Source: Phocoena phocoena
Lineage: Eukaryota; Chordata; Mammalia; Artiodactyla; Phocoenidae
Assembly (NCBI RefSeq): GCF_963924675.1
Contig: NC_089221.1
Span: 6,073,851 to 6,137,850, forward strand
Direction: 5' to 3'
DNA: 64,000 bases
Shown piece after piece: positions 11,501-22,880 of this stretch (within the stretch, counting starts at the first letter, position 1; each line of letters starts with the position of its first letter). The position numbers and the translations under genes were made by a program. Under the pieces are notes generated by a model, which worked only from the letters and a program-made list of their open reading frames with translations, ran no database searches and was not told the DNA's origin.

Positions 11501-12450
11501 AATTTTTTAGTTTGTCAAATACCAGCTAGCTCCAGCCAGATTTGTTTTGGTTAAAATTTATGATTAGGGATGGTCAATATTTCAACTGGAATGGAAAAAT
11601 TTCATTCCCATAAATTTTAAATAGTCAGATATTGCAATAAAATAGTTTTTTTTCTGTTTTTTTACCTGTTTTTTTTTTTTAGTTTGGTAATAATATCCAA
11701 ATGAGTATATACTTTTATCAGTATTAAATATGTAATATGTATGATTTTGACAGAATATGATCTACCTTCTCACGTTTACTGTGATTCGGTGTTCTAGATC
11801 TTTCAAACAATGACCGTAAGTACTTCATTACAAATCAGTTTTCCAGCATCAGGTGTTTTTTCTAGGGGCAGATATATGAGTGTTTCTTTTCTCTATACAT
11901 GGAGAAAGAATCCAAATTTTTCCAAAACGAATAAGTGAATCCAGTCATTGTAGAGGCAAATTGGCTTTATTATTCCAGACATTATTTCAGCGCCCCTAGT
12001 GGGTGGAAGGATCAATGGGGAGAAGTCTTTTTTGGGGGAGTGGAAGGCTGGAGAAGGCAGATAAATATGTCTGACATCTCCTCTAAGGAGCAGGCAATTC
12101 TCTGCATACTTTCTCTAGTCTCTTAATTCTGGGGGTGGAGGGGTAGTGCATGCTTTTAGGAATTGGAGTGGAGGTAGCTAAAGATCTGTCTTTCTGCGAA
12201 TTTCTCTGTACCTGCAGGAGAATCTTACTTGGCAGGTATTTGTAATTTGCAACCAGTAATTCAATAAGTCACTTTAATTATGATTTAACTGTGGTATAAA
12301 CAAACGACAATGAAAAACTGTAGTTTTCTGCAGGAAAGATGGTTGCAGTTTAGAGGCCTAGCAAGAAAGGATTTGGAAGCATCCTTTGGATATTAAAGTG
12401 CATAATTAAATATATGCGCAGTACCTTGCCTTCTCCAGTTAAAAAAGGCA
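8561..12450. other. Intron 1, unassigned single-copy-like sequence
   Basis: AT-rich intron sequence with no recognised exon or RNA gene. Poly-T tracts occur at about 11647-11681. Small open frames are scattered on both strands and look random. Confidence 0.5.
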
Positions 12451-12670
12451 AAGTGTAATGGTTAAGAGCATCTATGTGTGTTGGCATTTTGCCTTTGTCC
12501 CTTTCCATCTCTGTGACCTTGGGCAAATTGTTCAACTCCTCTATGCCCCAGTTTTCTTGTTTGTAAAATGAAATGGTACCTGCCTTCTAAGGTGATGGTC
12601 CCAATCAGTACACGTGAAGCACTTAGAAGAATGCCTGGCACAGAGTATGCCCTCAGGAACTGTTGTCATT
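12451..12670 (+). repeat. MIR SINE
   Basis: 'gtgtaatggttaagagca' at the start, 'ctgtgaccttgggcaaatt' in the core and 'aatgcctggcacagagta' at the end are the three landmark parts of a nearly full-length MIR in plus orientation. Confidence 0.9.
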
Positions 12671-13414
12671 ACTGGGTCTTCTGTAGTTGCATTTTCATTG
12701 TTGCTGTGAAAAACATGTAGTCACATAGTATTAGAGCTGGAAGGGCGCTCATGCTACAGAGGAGGAAACTGAAACCCAAAGGCAGTGGCTCTTGTCTTTA
12801 AGGGTGCAGTTGTGGTGCTGGGTGTCTGACTCTGCCTGGGTGAACTAGGCTGGTGATCACTGCAGATCTAGAATCCCCAGCTCTGGTCCTAGCACAGCAG
12901 CAGTTTTCTTGTTTGAAATTTCATGCTGATAGGAAAGTCCTCAAGCTTCATTCTGTGGATGGGGTTACATTTCCATTTTTTTCTCTTTTAATGTTAAAGA
13001 ACTGTAGGGATGCTTCCCCACCATTAACTCATTGAGGTAGACTTCATTTATTTCCTTTATGCTGAATGTTCCCAGGGTTTTCCCATTAAGGAGCAGGTGC
13101 ATTTGCAACTTTGCTTTCGTTGGCCAAGTCCCCGGCATGAATACTGTGGCCTGTAAAATCCATTCCTGTTGAGCTCTGTGTGAATCTTACTGGTATTTTT
13201 TGACTTAAACATTCTATTTAAAAGATAATAATGCTGTTAGAGCTGATCTGTTACTTTGGTAAAGGTGTCTTATGATTCTATTAATTACCTTGATCTGTTT
13301 GTTCGGGAATTGCTAGTGATGGGACAGTCAGGGCTAGGTGCTTGTGCATAATCCACTGGTACCCCAGTTCCTTCTATAACTCGATGTTGACATCAGTACG
13401 ATCCACTGGACTTC
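12671..13414. other. Intron 1, mostly unassigned
   Basis: A MIR-like scrap 'gaggaaactgaaacccaaag' lies near 12762. The remainder shows nothing recognisable. Confidence 0.4.
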
Positions 13415-13480
13415 ACTCATTCTTCCCTCACTGATATTCACGGAGTGCCTGCTGGGGCCCGCACTGGGATGGGCATCCCT
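13415..13480 (-). repeat. L2-like 3' end fragment
   Basis: 'cattcttccctcactgatat' followed by 'cggagtgcctgctggg' resembles the reverse complement of the L2 3' terminus. Short and diverged. Confidence 0.4.
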
Positions 13481-13559
13481 CTGGGTGGCATGCCATCCAG
13501 AAGCAGCTCATCTTTGACACGCTGCCACTTACCTGTCCATACTAGGGTGGTCTGTTAGT

Positions 13560-13935
13560 CTGGATGCTGTGACCTCAGAGTGTCTGCATCTGGTCCTTTT
13601 TAGCTTTGCTCTCTCCTCCACTGCTTCCCCTCTCCTCGAAGCCTCCCCCTCCCCACGCTGCTTATCCAAGTTCAAGCTCTCCTTCCTGAGCTTAAACAGG
13701 TCAGCCTGTGCTGTGCATTCCTATCTGTATTGGTTGCTGCCTCTGATGCCTGCAAAGCTCATTTGTTACATGAAATAATTTACCCACTCCATGACTGTCA
13801 TCTGATGTGCAGAATAGTTTTGTCAGTTCGTCTTGTCTCCTCAACTAATTGTTAGTTTTTTCAGGGAAGAAAATTAGCACCCCCCATATTTAATACAGCG
13901 CTAACTAGATCGCAGGTGCTTAACTAACATGGATA
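13560..13935 (+). repeat. L2 LINE 3' region, diverged
   Basis: A C/T-rich stretch with 'aagctctccttcctgagc' leads into 'tcagggaagaaaattagc' and 'gatcgcaggtgcttaact'. The order matches the 3' portion and terminus of L2 in sense orientation. Heavy divergence makes the limits uncertain. Confidence 0.5.
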
Positions 13936-13980
13936 ATTTAGGGGGTAGATGCATTTTTCCTTAGCTGCTGTCATTCCCAC

Positions 13981-14212
13981 TGTGTAGCCTCTTGTTAAGA
14001 GCATAAAACTGTCACTAGACCTGGATCTGGTCTCAATGTTGCCACTTAGTGTTCCTGACAAATTAATTTATCTGCTGTGGACTAAAATGAATAACACAAC
14101 CAGGCTCAGGGAGATCTTTTGGGAACTAAGTAAGATGGATCCTGTGGACATTTAGCACAGAGCTGGGCACATGTCGTACCCAAAACAAATGTAGGTCATT
14201 TTTATTATTATA
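13981..14212 (+). repeat. MIR SINE
   Basis: 'cttgttaagagcataaaac', 'gttgccacttagtgttcc', 'gggaactaagtaagatgg' and 'tagcacagagctgggcac' follow the MIR consensus order in plus orientation. Confidence 0.8.
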
Positions 14213-15914
14213 CTTGGAGCACACAGGGTTTTCCTTGTTAAGGTCCCCTGTAGATATATTTCAGGCTGACAACTAAATGAGTACTAGAATTTTTAAACCT
14301 GGGTATGAAAGAACAGGGGATGTTTTTCTATTTATGTGACAAGTATGAATATAGCTTTGAGGTACTTAAAAAAAAAGATGGAGAAGCATAGATAGTTTAA
14401 TTAAAGTCACATTGTGACACAAGTTACCGTTCTCTAGCACTAAAATTCTGCCAAATTGACACTGCTATTGGCCTTCATATTTTTTTCAATTTTGTTAGCT
14501 TTGGATAATGTTATATAATGTAAAATGAACAAGAGTGATAAGATAATATTTACCAGGCAATTCCCTAGTGTCAAACTAGGAAATAGATACACATCTGGCA
14601 ATGCTGGTTTGCAGCCACCAGGTGTGCTTGGGGGGAGGGAAAAGGATTGTTGAGTCAGCTTGTGTGTTTGATCCATATGACCAAATTAAGACTTTGCTAA
14701 TGTTGCTTCAATGCCCTATTTGTATAAAGATACAATAAAGATCACAAAGATGGGAACCGGGAGAGGTCTGGAGGAAGACTTCATTCGTTCATCTGTTGCT
14801 GGCAACGTTACAAATAATCATTTTTGCTCCCTCTTTTCACTTAGGCTTATGCTTCCATCCCCAGGTGCCACCTTCAGGTGAGAGAGAGTGATGGGCAGAG
14901 TTATGAGATACTCAGCCTAAAAAACTCCATGAGCAGCTCTGCCAACTAGTTTTCTGACTCTGCCCAGGGCTGTAGAACGACAGTGCCAAGACAGAAAGAA
15001 CGAGAATACAGACCTGGGTCACCACCATTAGGAATGCATAAGGCCAATTGTATCTCAGAGTCGAACCAAGTCACTTTTTGCTTGAAATGAAAAATTTCAA
15101 TATTCAATGTTTAATTGAATATTTTATTCAGTTAAAATCTATTAAATGAATAATTTATTGCATTTGAAACAAATATAAAGTACAATGGCTTCTTTTTAGA
15201 ACGTTGAAATTCTTGAGAAGACTTCTCAAGATGATGCTTATTGTCTGAGAGAATCTTATGAATAAATCAAGTGTCTAGGGTAACCACCCTACAGCAGGTT
15301 CCTGGTGGAGACGATGGCGGACCAGCACCATGGTGATGGGAGCCCTGACTGCAGGGTTTCGGGATTAGAATTTCTACCCAATTTCCACCAATGTCCTTTA
15401 TTATCCCTCAGATGTAGTGATGCTGGGATATTACAGCCAGGACGGGCCAGAGCTCATAGGTGCTGGCTTCCATTCCATGCTTACCCCAAATGCTGAATTA
15501 TTGCGTGTGTTTTAAATGTACTGTATTATTTTTTAAGCTCTATAAAAAAAGGGAAAATAATTAAGATTTCTAGCTACTAGTGAGCTGTGCATATGATGAA
15601 GGAAAGGAAGTTTTAGACAGGTGCATTAGTAGAACTAATAAAGCTATGTGATGTTACAAATTCAGAGGATAAGGAGATCAGATGAATAAAAATGAAAGAA
15701 ATAATGAAGAAATGTTAACATAGTTCACACATATGGTTGATCTGACACCTAATCCTCTCCCATTATTGGCTTGCAGTTAATTCAAACATATAACATTCAT
15801 ATTCTTCGGAATTGGACTTTAGGTGCACAGAATGGGATTTATCATTTGATTAATTTGATTAATCTTTGATTCTTGAGCTCAGTCCTCATTTATATCTATT
15901 TGGCTTGCGTGTTT
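14213..15914. other. Intron 1, nothing recognised
   Basis: No exon, RNA or confidently assignable repeat. The 63-codon plus frame at 15305-15496 has no splice sites in keeping with an exon of this gene, and exon 1 joins directly to exon 2 in phase. Confidence 0.45.
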
Positions 15915-16277
15915 GTTTACACTAAAATTAAACATCCACGAACCCAGTCCAAACTAGAATATCCCCAATAATGTATTTCAGTCTACACTGCACCTCTCCC
16001 ATTCCCCTACCTACCCTCAGAAGTAAACTTCATTTGCACTTTTTGTCATTCTCTTGCTTTTCTTTTTGTTCATTTTATCATACATACCCTATATATATCA
16101 TGTGGTATAAAGTGGTGATTGAGGTCCATTTACATATTTTTTTTCTTGTGGAGAATCAATTTTTACTGATTCAGTTTAGTTACTTCTTTCCCCAAATCTG
16201 TTATAAATCAAAATTGCATATATGAGTCGTTTGTTATGGGCTATCTTTTCTCTTCCATTGGTTAAGTTTTGTTCTTT

Positions 16278-16484
16278 TTTTTTTTTTTTTTTGCGGTATG
16301 CGGGCCTCTCACTGTTGTGGCCTCTCCCGTTGCGGAGCACAGGCTCCAGACACGCAGGCTCAGCGGCCATGGCTCACGGGCCTAGCCGCTCCGCGGCATG
16401 TGGGATCTTCCTGGACCGGGACACGAACTCGTGTCCCCTGCATCGGCAGGCGGACTCTCAACCACTGCACCACCAGGGAAGCCC
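16278..16484 (-). mobile_element. CHR-type tRNA-derived SINE
   Basis: On the minus strand it begins 'gggcttccctggtggtgcag', contains a tRNA-like promoter region and a unique 3' part 'tgagaggcccgcataccgc', and ends in poly-A (poly-T on plus). The target-site duplication TTTGTTCTTT is seen at 16268-16277 and 16485-16494. The high integrity and this 3' structure match the CHR-2 SINEs of cetaceans and are the main clue to the organism. It sits inside the older L1. Confidence 0.93.
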
Positions 16485-17903
16485 TTTGTTCTTTCTTAAT
16501 ACACACACACACAGAGTATAATTACTAAGCTTTATAATATGTATTTATATTGGGCAAGGGAAGTAACATTCAGCTCTTTGAAAAGTTTCTTGGTTATTAT
16601 TGAATTTTTGTTCTTCCATATAAATTTTACAATCAACTTATTTTAACCTCAATATGAAAAAACTCAAGTGGGATTTTGTTAGTGTTATATTTAATCTATT
16701 GATTCATTGCTGATAATTGATATTTTATGATATTAAATTTTTCTATCCATGAACATGGGCTATCTCTCCATTTATGTGCTTCAGTAATGTTTTACAATTC
16801 TCTATAGGCTGTTCTTACTCCTGAGTACCAAAAGATATTTTGTATTTTATTGCTTACTGTAAATGATGTTTTAAAAATTATGAATTTCTACTCTTTTGTT
16901 GATGTAAAAGAATATAATTTTGGATATTATTTTATAGCTACACAACTTATCATATCCTTTTTATTACTGGTAACTGAAATGCAGATTCTTTCAGGTTCTC
17001 TACATAGACAATCATATCATCTGCAAATAATGAGAGTTTTATTTCCTTTTGTCCAATCCTAAGGCATTTCATTTCTTCTTCTTGTATTATTGTACTGGCT
17101 AGAAACTCTAATGTGTTATTGACAGAACTTGTGATTGAGGGTATCCTTACCCTTTTTCCTAGTTTTAAATAGAATTCCTTCATAGTTTATCCACTTAGGA
17201 TCATGTTGGTTACAGATTTTTATAGATATCCTTTGAGATTCCCTTTTGTTCTAATTTATAAAAAGTTTAAACGTGATTGGGTGTTGAGTTTTACCAAATT
17301 GAGATAATTATAGGATTTTTTGTTGTTTTTTAATGTCAAAGTAATGGATAATAATTTTCTATTATTGAACAATTTTTATATTCCTGATACAAACACAGTT
17401 TTTATGATATCTCTTATAAAATGTTGGATATGAAGTACTAACATTTTGTTTAAGATTTTTGCAAGCATATTCTTTGGTGAAACGAGTTTGGAATTTTTAT
17501 CAAATTGTCATTTTTCTTTTATAAGTTTTTCTGGTCTTATAAAATAAATCATGGAATATGCCTTCATTTTTAATTTTCTAAAAGTTTTCATTATGTTAGA
17601 GTTGATAGAATTTGCTTAGAAAACCACATGGGTTTGTTGCTTTCTTTGTAGAGAGATTTTTAAAATTTCTGCTTCAGTATCTTTGATAGTAATAGGATTA
17701 TAGTATTTCTAACTTTACTTCTCAAGTCAGTTTCAATAAGACTTTTCTAGGAATCTTTGCATTTTGTCCCAGTTCTCAAGTTTAATGGCATGTATGTGAT
17801 AATACTGTTCTCATTTTTACACTTTACATATACTATATCTTCAGGTTTTATTTATAGTGTTATTTTTAGGTGCTTTCTTTTTTTACTTAATCTCATCAGA
17901 TGT

Positions 17904-17937
17904 ATGTTTTGTCTTAACATACATTAAGACAAAACAT
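17904..17937. repeat. Perfect 14-bp inverted repeat with 6-base loop
   Basis: ATGTTTTGTCTTAA at 17904-17917 is followed by CATACA and then by its exact reverse complement at 17924-17937. It lies at the degraded 5' side of the L1. L1 consensus sequence does not predict it, so a local inversion-duplication (template switch) is likely. Confidence 0.85.
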
Positions 17938-17984
17938 TTGCATTTTTGCTTTCTATCTTTATTACCTCTTGTGTCAATCAGAAC

Positions 17985-18272
17985 ATATTAGAATATGCTA
18001 TGGAAACAAACAACTCCAAAATCTTAATAGCTTAACACAGTAAAGGTTTATATTTTGTTCAGGCTGCACAGTAAATTTGAGTCAGCAGAGGAATTCTCTC
18101 ACACCAGTCACTCAGAGATTTAGAATGAAGGAAGTTGCATCCCACAGTATCCTTCTTTCCTTGATTGCTACACTAGGGAGGAAAAGAGTGCTTCACTCTC
18201 TGGCAATTGACATCTTCCACATGGAAGTGACACATCACTTTTATTCATTTTCCATTGACCAAGTAAGTATCC
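17985..18272 (+). repeat. Ancient interspersed repeat, family not assigned (copy 1)
   Basis: 'aactccaaaatcttaatagc' leads to 'gaagtgacacatcacttt' and 'cattttccattgaccaa'. These are the landmarks of a common mammalian repeat that begins with a 'gtaacaaaccaccccaaa'-like head and contains 'cattggccaaa'-like text near the end. I cannot name the family safely. It is followed directly by further copies. Confidence 0.55.
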
Positions 18273-18276
18273 TAGT

Positions 18277-18795
18277 TATCTTTTGCTGCATAAAACCCCC
18301 CAGAAAACTTAGCGGTTGAAAACATCAACATCATTTATTTTCCTCCTGAATCAGCAACTTGGGCAGGTTTGGCAATGGCAGCTCATCCCTGCTCCATGTG
18401 TCAATTGGGATGGCTTAAAGGCTGAGAACTGGAGTCCTTAGAGGCTTACTCACTTACATGTCTAGTGGTCATTGCTGGCTGGTAGCTGAAACTCAACTGG
18501 GACTGTTGGCTGGAACACCTTCACATGCCTCTCCACATGGTTACTTGACTTCTTCACAGTATAGTTGCTGGGTTCCAAGAATGACCATCCTCTAAGAATC
18601 AAGTAGAAGTGCATGGCATCCTTATAATCCTGTCTCTGAAGTCAGATAATACCGCTTCCATCATGGTCACAAAGAACTGCCCAGGTTCAGTTGAGGAGGG
18701 CATAGAACCTCACTCGATGAGAGGAGTGCCAGTCACATATGGGTTGGGATATATTATGGCCCCCATTCGTGGGAAATGCAGTCTACCACAGTACC
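18277..18795 (+). repeat. Ancient interspersed repeat, same family (copy 2)
   Basis: The head is 'ttttgctgcataaaaccccc' then 'aaaacttagcggttgaaaac', followed by 'cctctccacatggttacttg' and a tail with 'ggcccccattcgtgggaaat'. It starts within a few bases of the end of copy 1. Confidence 0.6.
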
Positions 18796-18834
18796 TTATA
18801 TAGCACATCAAATTCCTGTATGCCTACAAGGAGG

Positions 18835-19300
18835 ATGCATCAGTTAGCTTGTTCTGCGTAACAAACCGCCTCCAGAATTAACAGATTGGAATAATTATTT
18901 TATTTAGCTCACAATTCTGTGGGTCATCTCTTCGTTCTAGCTATTCAATTGATCTCTGCTGGTCTATCTCTTGTTTGTGTGGTCAGCTGGCAGCTGGTGG
19001 GTCATTTGGTAGCTGGATCATCTAAGGCGTCCTCATTGACATATGAGGCCAGTTGGCAGGCTGTCAGTCAGGGATGTTGGGTAGGGTGACAGAGTCACTG
19101 GGCTCGTTTAGCAAACTAGCCTGAGCTACTTTGCATGTAGGGTTCTAAAGATCAATGAGGAAGAGGGCAAGCCCTGATACCTAAGTATTTTCACGTCTTT
19201 GTTTCATGCAACTGTTGTCAAATTGTCCAAAGAGAGTCACGTGGCCAGGGCCAGAGTCAGTGTAGGAGAGAATTACATAAGGGCTTGGATATAGGGAAGG
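18835..19300 (+). repeat. Ancient interspersed repeat, same family (copy 3)
   Basis: The head 'ttctgcgtaacaaaccgcc' is followed by 'cacaattctgtgggtcatc' and ends with 'gtcacgtggccagggccag'. Three related copies thus lie in series in the same orientation within 1.3 kb. Confidence 0.6.
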
Positions 19301-19590
19301 GAATTAGTGCAGCCAGTTTTGCTGACAAAACCATAACCATACTAGAGAGGCGAACTAGAATGTTTAACAGTGCTATTACTACCACGGTGCACCTACCTGG
19401 TCACCAGACATTTAGTTTACTCCTTCCTTAAGAAAATACATACATCCCTTTCTCAAGAGAGACCACTCCAAAGTTCCATCCACTAATGGCAAGAAGCTCA
19501 GAGTCTAGGATCTGTGAATGAAGGGCACTAGTTTGTTCAAAGGGAATGCTGAGCAGTCATTTCACATGAAGCCTGAATGTGGCTTCTTTT

Positions 19591-19838
19591 TTTTTTTTAA
19601 TTTTAATTTTGTTGGAGTATAGCTGATTTATAATGTTGTGTTAGTTTCAGGTATACAGCAAAGTAATTCAGATATATATATATATATATATTCATTCATT
19701 TTTAGATTCTTTTCTTATATAGGTTATTACAGAATATTGAGTAGAGTTCCCTGTGCTATGCAGTAGGTCCTTGTTGGTTATCTATCTTATATATAGTGGT
19801 GTATGTGTATTCATCCCAAACTCCTGATTTATCCCTCC
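19591..19838 (-). mobile_element. L1 3' UTR, 5'-truncated, with target-site duplication
   Basis: Plus-strand poly-T is followed by 'gttggagtatagctgattta' and 'gagttccctgtgctatgcag', the reverse strand of a cetartiodactyl L1 3' UTR. The duplication TGTGGCTTCTTTT is exact at 19578-19590 and 19839-19851. A short TA repeat lies inside, near 19673-19692. Confidence 0.92.
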
Positions 19839-19851
19839 TGTGGCTTCTTTT

Positions 19852-20865
19852 GATCTGGGGACCTGTGGACTAAGAAGATGTTATCAACCATCCACTCAGC
19901 CACCCAGTGCACAAAGGATAGCCACAAAACTCTCCCATTATCCCAAGGGAAGAATGACACACATTCATTAATCTCTGGTCATACCAATTATAAATTCCCC
20001 TGGGCAGACAGTTTGAGGGTCCCTGGCCCTGGGGATGGGGATTGCTTCTTCATTAGATCCAGACTCTTGTCCTGGAAATAGACCCCTGTCTATTATTTCC
20101 TGTGACATCTGAACCCTCCACTGGGGAGGTTCTTCCTTATTGGCCATCATTTTGACCACAGCTGGATTGATTTTTGGGGAATATTTCCTTCTTGGGGACT
20201 GAGCAATTTTCTCTACCTCTTTCTTGCCATAGATAGAGAACCCCAAATTTCCTTTGTTTAGAACAGCAAAAGTTCACAATGGCATTTCTTTTGGAAACAC
20301 AGATCTTTCAAAACTTCTTTGAATTCTTCTCTGTTTAATTTCACTCATCTCCCGGTGTCAAAGGTCATGTTCTTTTCAAGACATACTTCTGTGATTTGCT
20401 ATATTTCTCTGCCTTTTCACTCCACCTATCTCTCAGTCTTTCTCTTTCCCTCTCTCTATGTCTGTGCATGCTTTGAGCCTGTTTGGGAAACACAATTTCT
20501 GGTTCTCTTTTCCCTGTGCCTTTTTGTTCAGTTGAAAGAATTTGCTGGCACCATACTTTTAGTTGGGCTTCAGTCTGAAGCACCTTAATCCATTCCGTCT
20601 TCCATAGTAGGTTTGATTTTTTTTTTCTGCACATGGCTGGGTTTTAATCACTCTAGGACCCAAGTTCTGTCGTTTACTGGTTCAGACTGAGAAGCATTTT
20701 CCTCTTCCTCTGACAAATCCATAGAATTCTGCTTCCCTTTCATCCCTCCTTACAACCAGTCAGTTATTTTCTGAGCTTGTATTTTTCTTGTACCTTAACA
20801 AATGCAGTGAGCAGCAACACACCCATACTTGTAACATTGTGTTTGATAGCCCTTTCTAGAGTAGG
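19852..20865. other. Intron 1, unassigned, pyrimidine-rich
   Basis: The sequence is moderately T/C-rich and may be part of an old repeat that the L1 at 19591 entered, but I cannot assign it. No exon or RNA gene is seen. Confidence 0.35.
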
Positions 20866-21085
20866 GGTCAAACAAACTCTGGCCTGGGACCAAATCTGAC
20901 CCACTGCCTATTTTTTTCAAATAAAGTTTTATTGGAATATAGCCTGACCATTCATTTGCCTATGATCTATGACTGTGTTTAAGGTACAGCAGGGTGTGTT
21001 TAGTGTGACAGAGACCTTATAGCCAGCGAAGCCTAAAACATTTATGATCTGGCTCTTACAAAAGAAGCTCGCTGAGCCCTGCTGT
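20866..21085 (+). mobile_element. Non-autonomous hAT-type DNA transposon (MITE)
   Basis: 'aggggtcaaacaaactctgg', 'aaataaagttttattgga', 'agcctaaaacatttatgatc' and the end 'cgctgagccctgctgtag' follow a well-known mammalian hAT MITE. The first 'ggggtcaaac' and the reverse complement of the end 'gggctcagcg' are decayed inverted ends. The candidate 8-base duplication is only partly conserved. The subfamily was not assigned. Confidence 0.7.
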
Positions 21086-21259
21086 AGACTTACAATTCTA
21101 TTAGGGCATCTTTTGCCTTCCAGGACAGGAATATATTTTGACCAAATGTTGGACCATCGCGTAGCTTGGGTTGCTACTTTTCAGTCTCTGAGAATAGTTT
21201 CCTTGCTGCTTCTGCCACCTAGCAGCTATCAATGCTGTATATTTTAGGTTTGGGGCAGC

Positions 21260-21650
21260 ACTGTATTTCAGGTACCAATTTTTGTATCAGCAAAGATGTT
21301 ATAGGTTGTGACGGGTTAATAAACCTCCCACACCAGAGGTTTACTTCTTGCATACACGTCCTGGCCAGTGTGGGCCAGGAGGGAGCTTCTGCTCATCTGG
21401 GCTGGGCTGTAGGTGTCTTCCTCATGACAGACACTTCTGTAATCATTGTACCATGGAGAGAAAGTGCTGTGAGACCTCTCACTGGCATTTACATGCCTCT
21501 GCCCAGGAGAGAAACACTTCACTTCTGTCCACATTATTTTGGCCAAAGCATGACTACTTGGAACTTCAAAGGAGGTCAGAAAGTACACCCAGAAGGAACC
21601 CAGAAGAAGGAAATAGGGAATATTTTGGAAAGTCCCTGACCACCGCATCT
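21260..21650 (+). repeat. Ancient interspersed repeat, same family as 17985-19300
   Basis: It contains 'aaacacttcacttctgtcca', then 'attttggccaaagcatgac' and 'cagaagaaggaaataggga', the 3' half of the family. The long frames reported through it on both strands are chance. Confidence 0.5.
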
Positions 21651-22206
21651 TCTTTCTACTTTCTTTGGGTTTCATTCTTTTCCACATTTCCGAAGTGGGA
21701 TCTTTAATTCACCAGTTTTCAGCTTCCTTTCTTATTATGGAGCTTGGCAGCAACAGGGAGCATTGAGATCAGCAGAGAGTCACTAGGTCAATCAGGACGT
21801 GCAGGGATGTGCACCCGCCAAAGGGAGCCCTTTCAGGAAGGAATGTAGTGGGGAGCCTGGTCCGGCTGCTTTGGTCAGAGTGCTGCCCGTGGAGCAGGGC
21901 AGAGCCGGGCAGGCTGGGCCCCTCCAGGCTTCTCCACACGTGTCTCATCCACATCCGACCCTGCACATCGCCCTTCCTGGGGCTGCTTGGCTTCCACCTC
22001 CCAAATCTTGTGCAGGCACCTGCGAGGGCCAGCTCTCACCTGGGAGCATTCCAGGAAGGGGATTCTGGTGGGGACTTGCTCCACTTTCCCCTTCCAATTC
22101 TGGCACAAATTCCTCTTCTGTTCAACTCTAACCAAGAGCCATGGAGGGAAAGGGGCTCTAAGAAATGTGACTCCCAGCAAAGCCAAATTGACAGTAGGAC
22201 AATTCA
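21651..22206. other. Intron 1, nothing recognised
   Basis: The DNA is GC-richer from about 21790 to 22060, giving overlapping chance frames on both strands (for example 136 codons at 21809-22219). None has splice or start context for a gene. Confidence 0.45.
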
Positions 22207-22880
22207 GCTCAACTTGTAAGATGAACAATTTCCCTCTGAGCACCACTTTTACTGCACAACACAAGTTTGCTCTTGGGAAGACTTTCAAAATTTTTCACAA
22301 TTATTTTGCATTTTATGTTTAGATCTATGATCCATTTTGAGTTGATTTTTGTGAAAGGTGTAAAGTATGTATCTAGATTCATATTTTCGTGTGGGTATCT
22401 ATTTAGTTGTTCTATCCTTTCTCCGTTTAATTGTCTTTGCGCCTTGGTCAACATCAGTTGACTACATTAATGTGGGTCTTTCCAGTCCATTGATCTATTT
22501 GTCTCTTCTGCATTACCACTCTGTCCTGATTACGGTTGCTTTGTACTAAGTCTTGAAATCAGGCAGTGTGGGTCCTCCAACTTTGTTCTTCTCCTTCAAC
22601 ATCGTGTTGGCTATTCTGGGGCTTTTGCCTCTTCGTTTAAACTTTAGAATCAGTGTGTTGATATCTACAAAATTAACTTGCTGTGATTTCGATTGCCATT
22701 GCATTGAATCTATAGATTAATTTGGAAAGAACTGACATCTTGACAATACTGTCTTCCTATTTATGTACACGGAATATCTTCCTATTTATTTACATGGAAT
22801 ATTTATTGAGATCATCTTTGATTTATTTCATCATAGTTTTATAGAATATTTTAGTTAGAATTTTTATTTATTCCTTTCAC
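22207..22880 (-). mobile_element. L1 ORF2 3' part, degraded
   Basis: The 81-codon minus frame at 22209-22454 contains YFTPFTKINSKWIIDLN, a C-terminal ORF2 motif. The plus-strand text 'gatctatttgtctcttctgc' and 'gtgttggctattctggggc' are reverse-strand L1 landmarks. No intact frame remains. Confidence 0.85.

Larger units (their letters stand above)
15915..17960 (-). mobile_element. Old L1 LINE, ORF2 and 3' part, degraded
   Basis: The minus strand carries a decayed L1 whose 3' end is near 15915 and whose body runs to about 17960. The 77-codon minus frame at 16950-17183 includes FADDMIVYVENLKES, the reverse transcriptase active-site region of L1 ORF2. Upstream residues such as TLEFLASTIIQEEEMKCL fit the same domain. 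Stops and frameshifts elsewhere make it inactive. A younger SINE splits it at 16278-16484; the L1 text resumes on both sides. It lies in ADCY2 intron 1, opposite to the gene. Confidence 0.85.

Noticed and set aside
16950..17183. Possible functional reverse transcriptase frame
   Set aside because: It is a short surviving piece of L1 ORF2 with the FADD motif; flanking sequence is full of stops.
21799..22322. Overlapping 110-137 codon frames on both strands
   Set aside because: They lie in a locally GC-rich part of intron 1, overlap in several frames and run into an L1, which is typical of chance.
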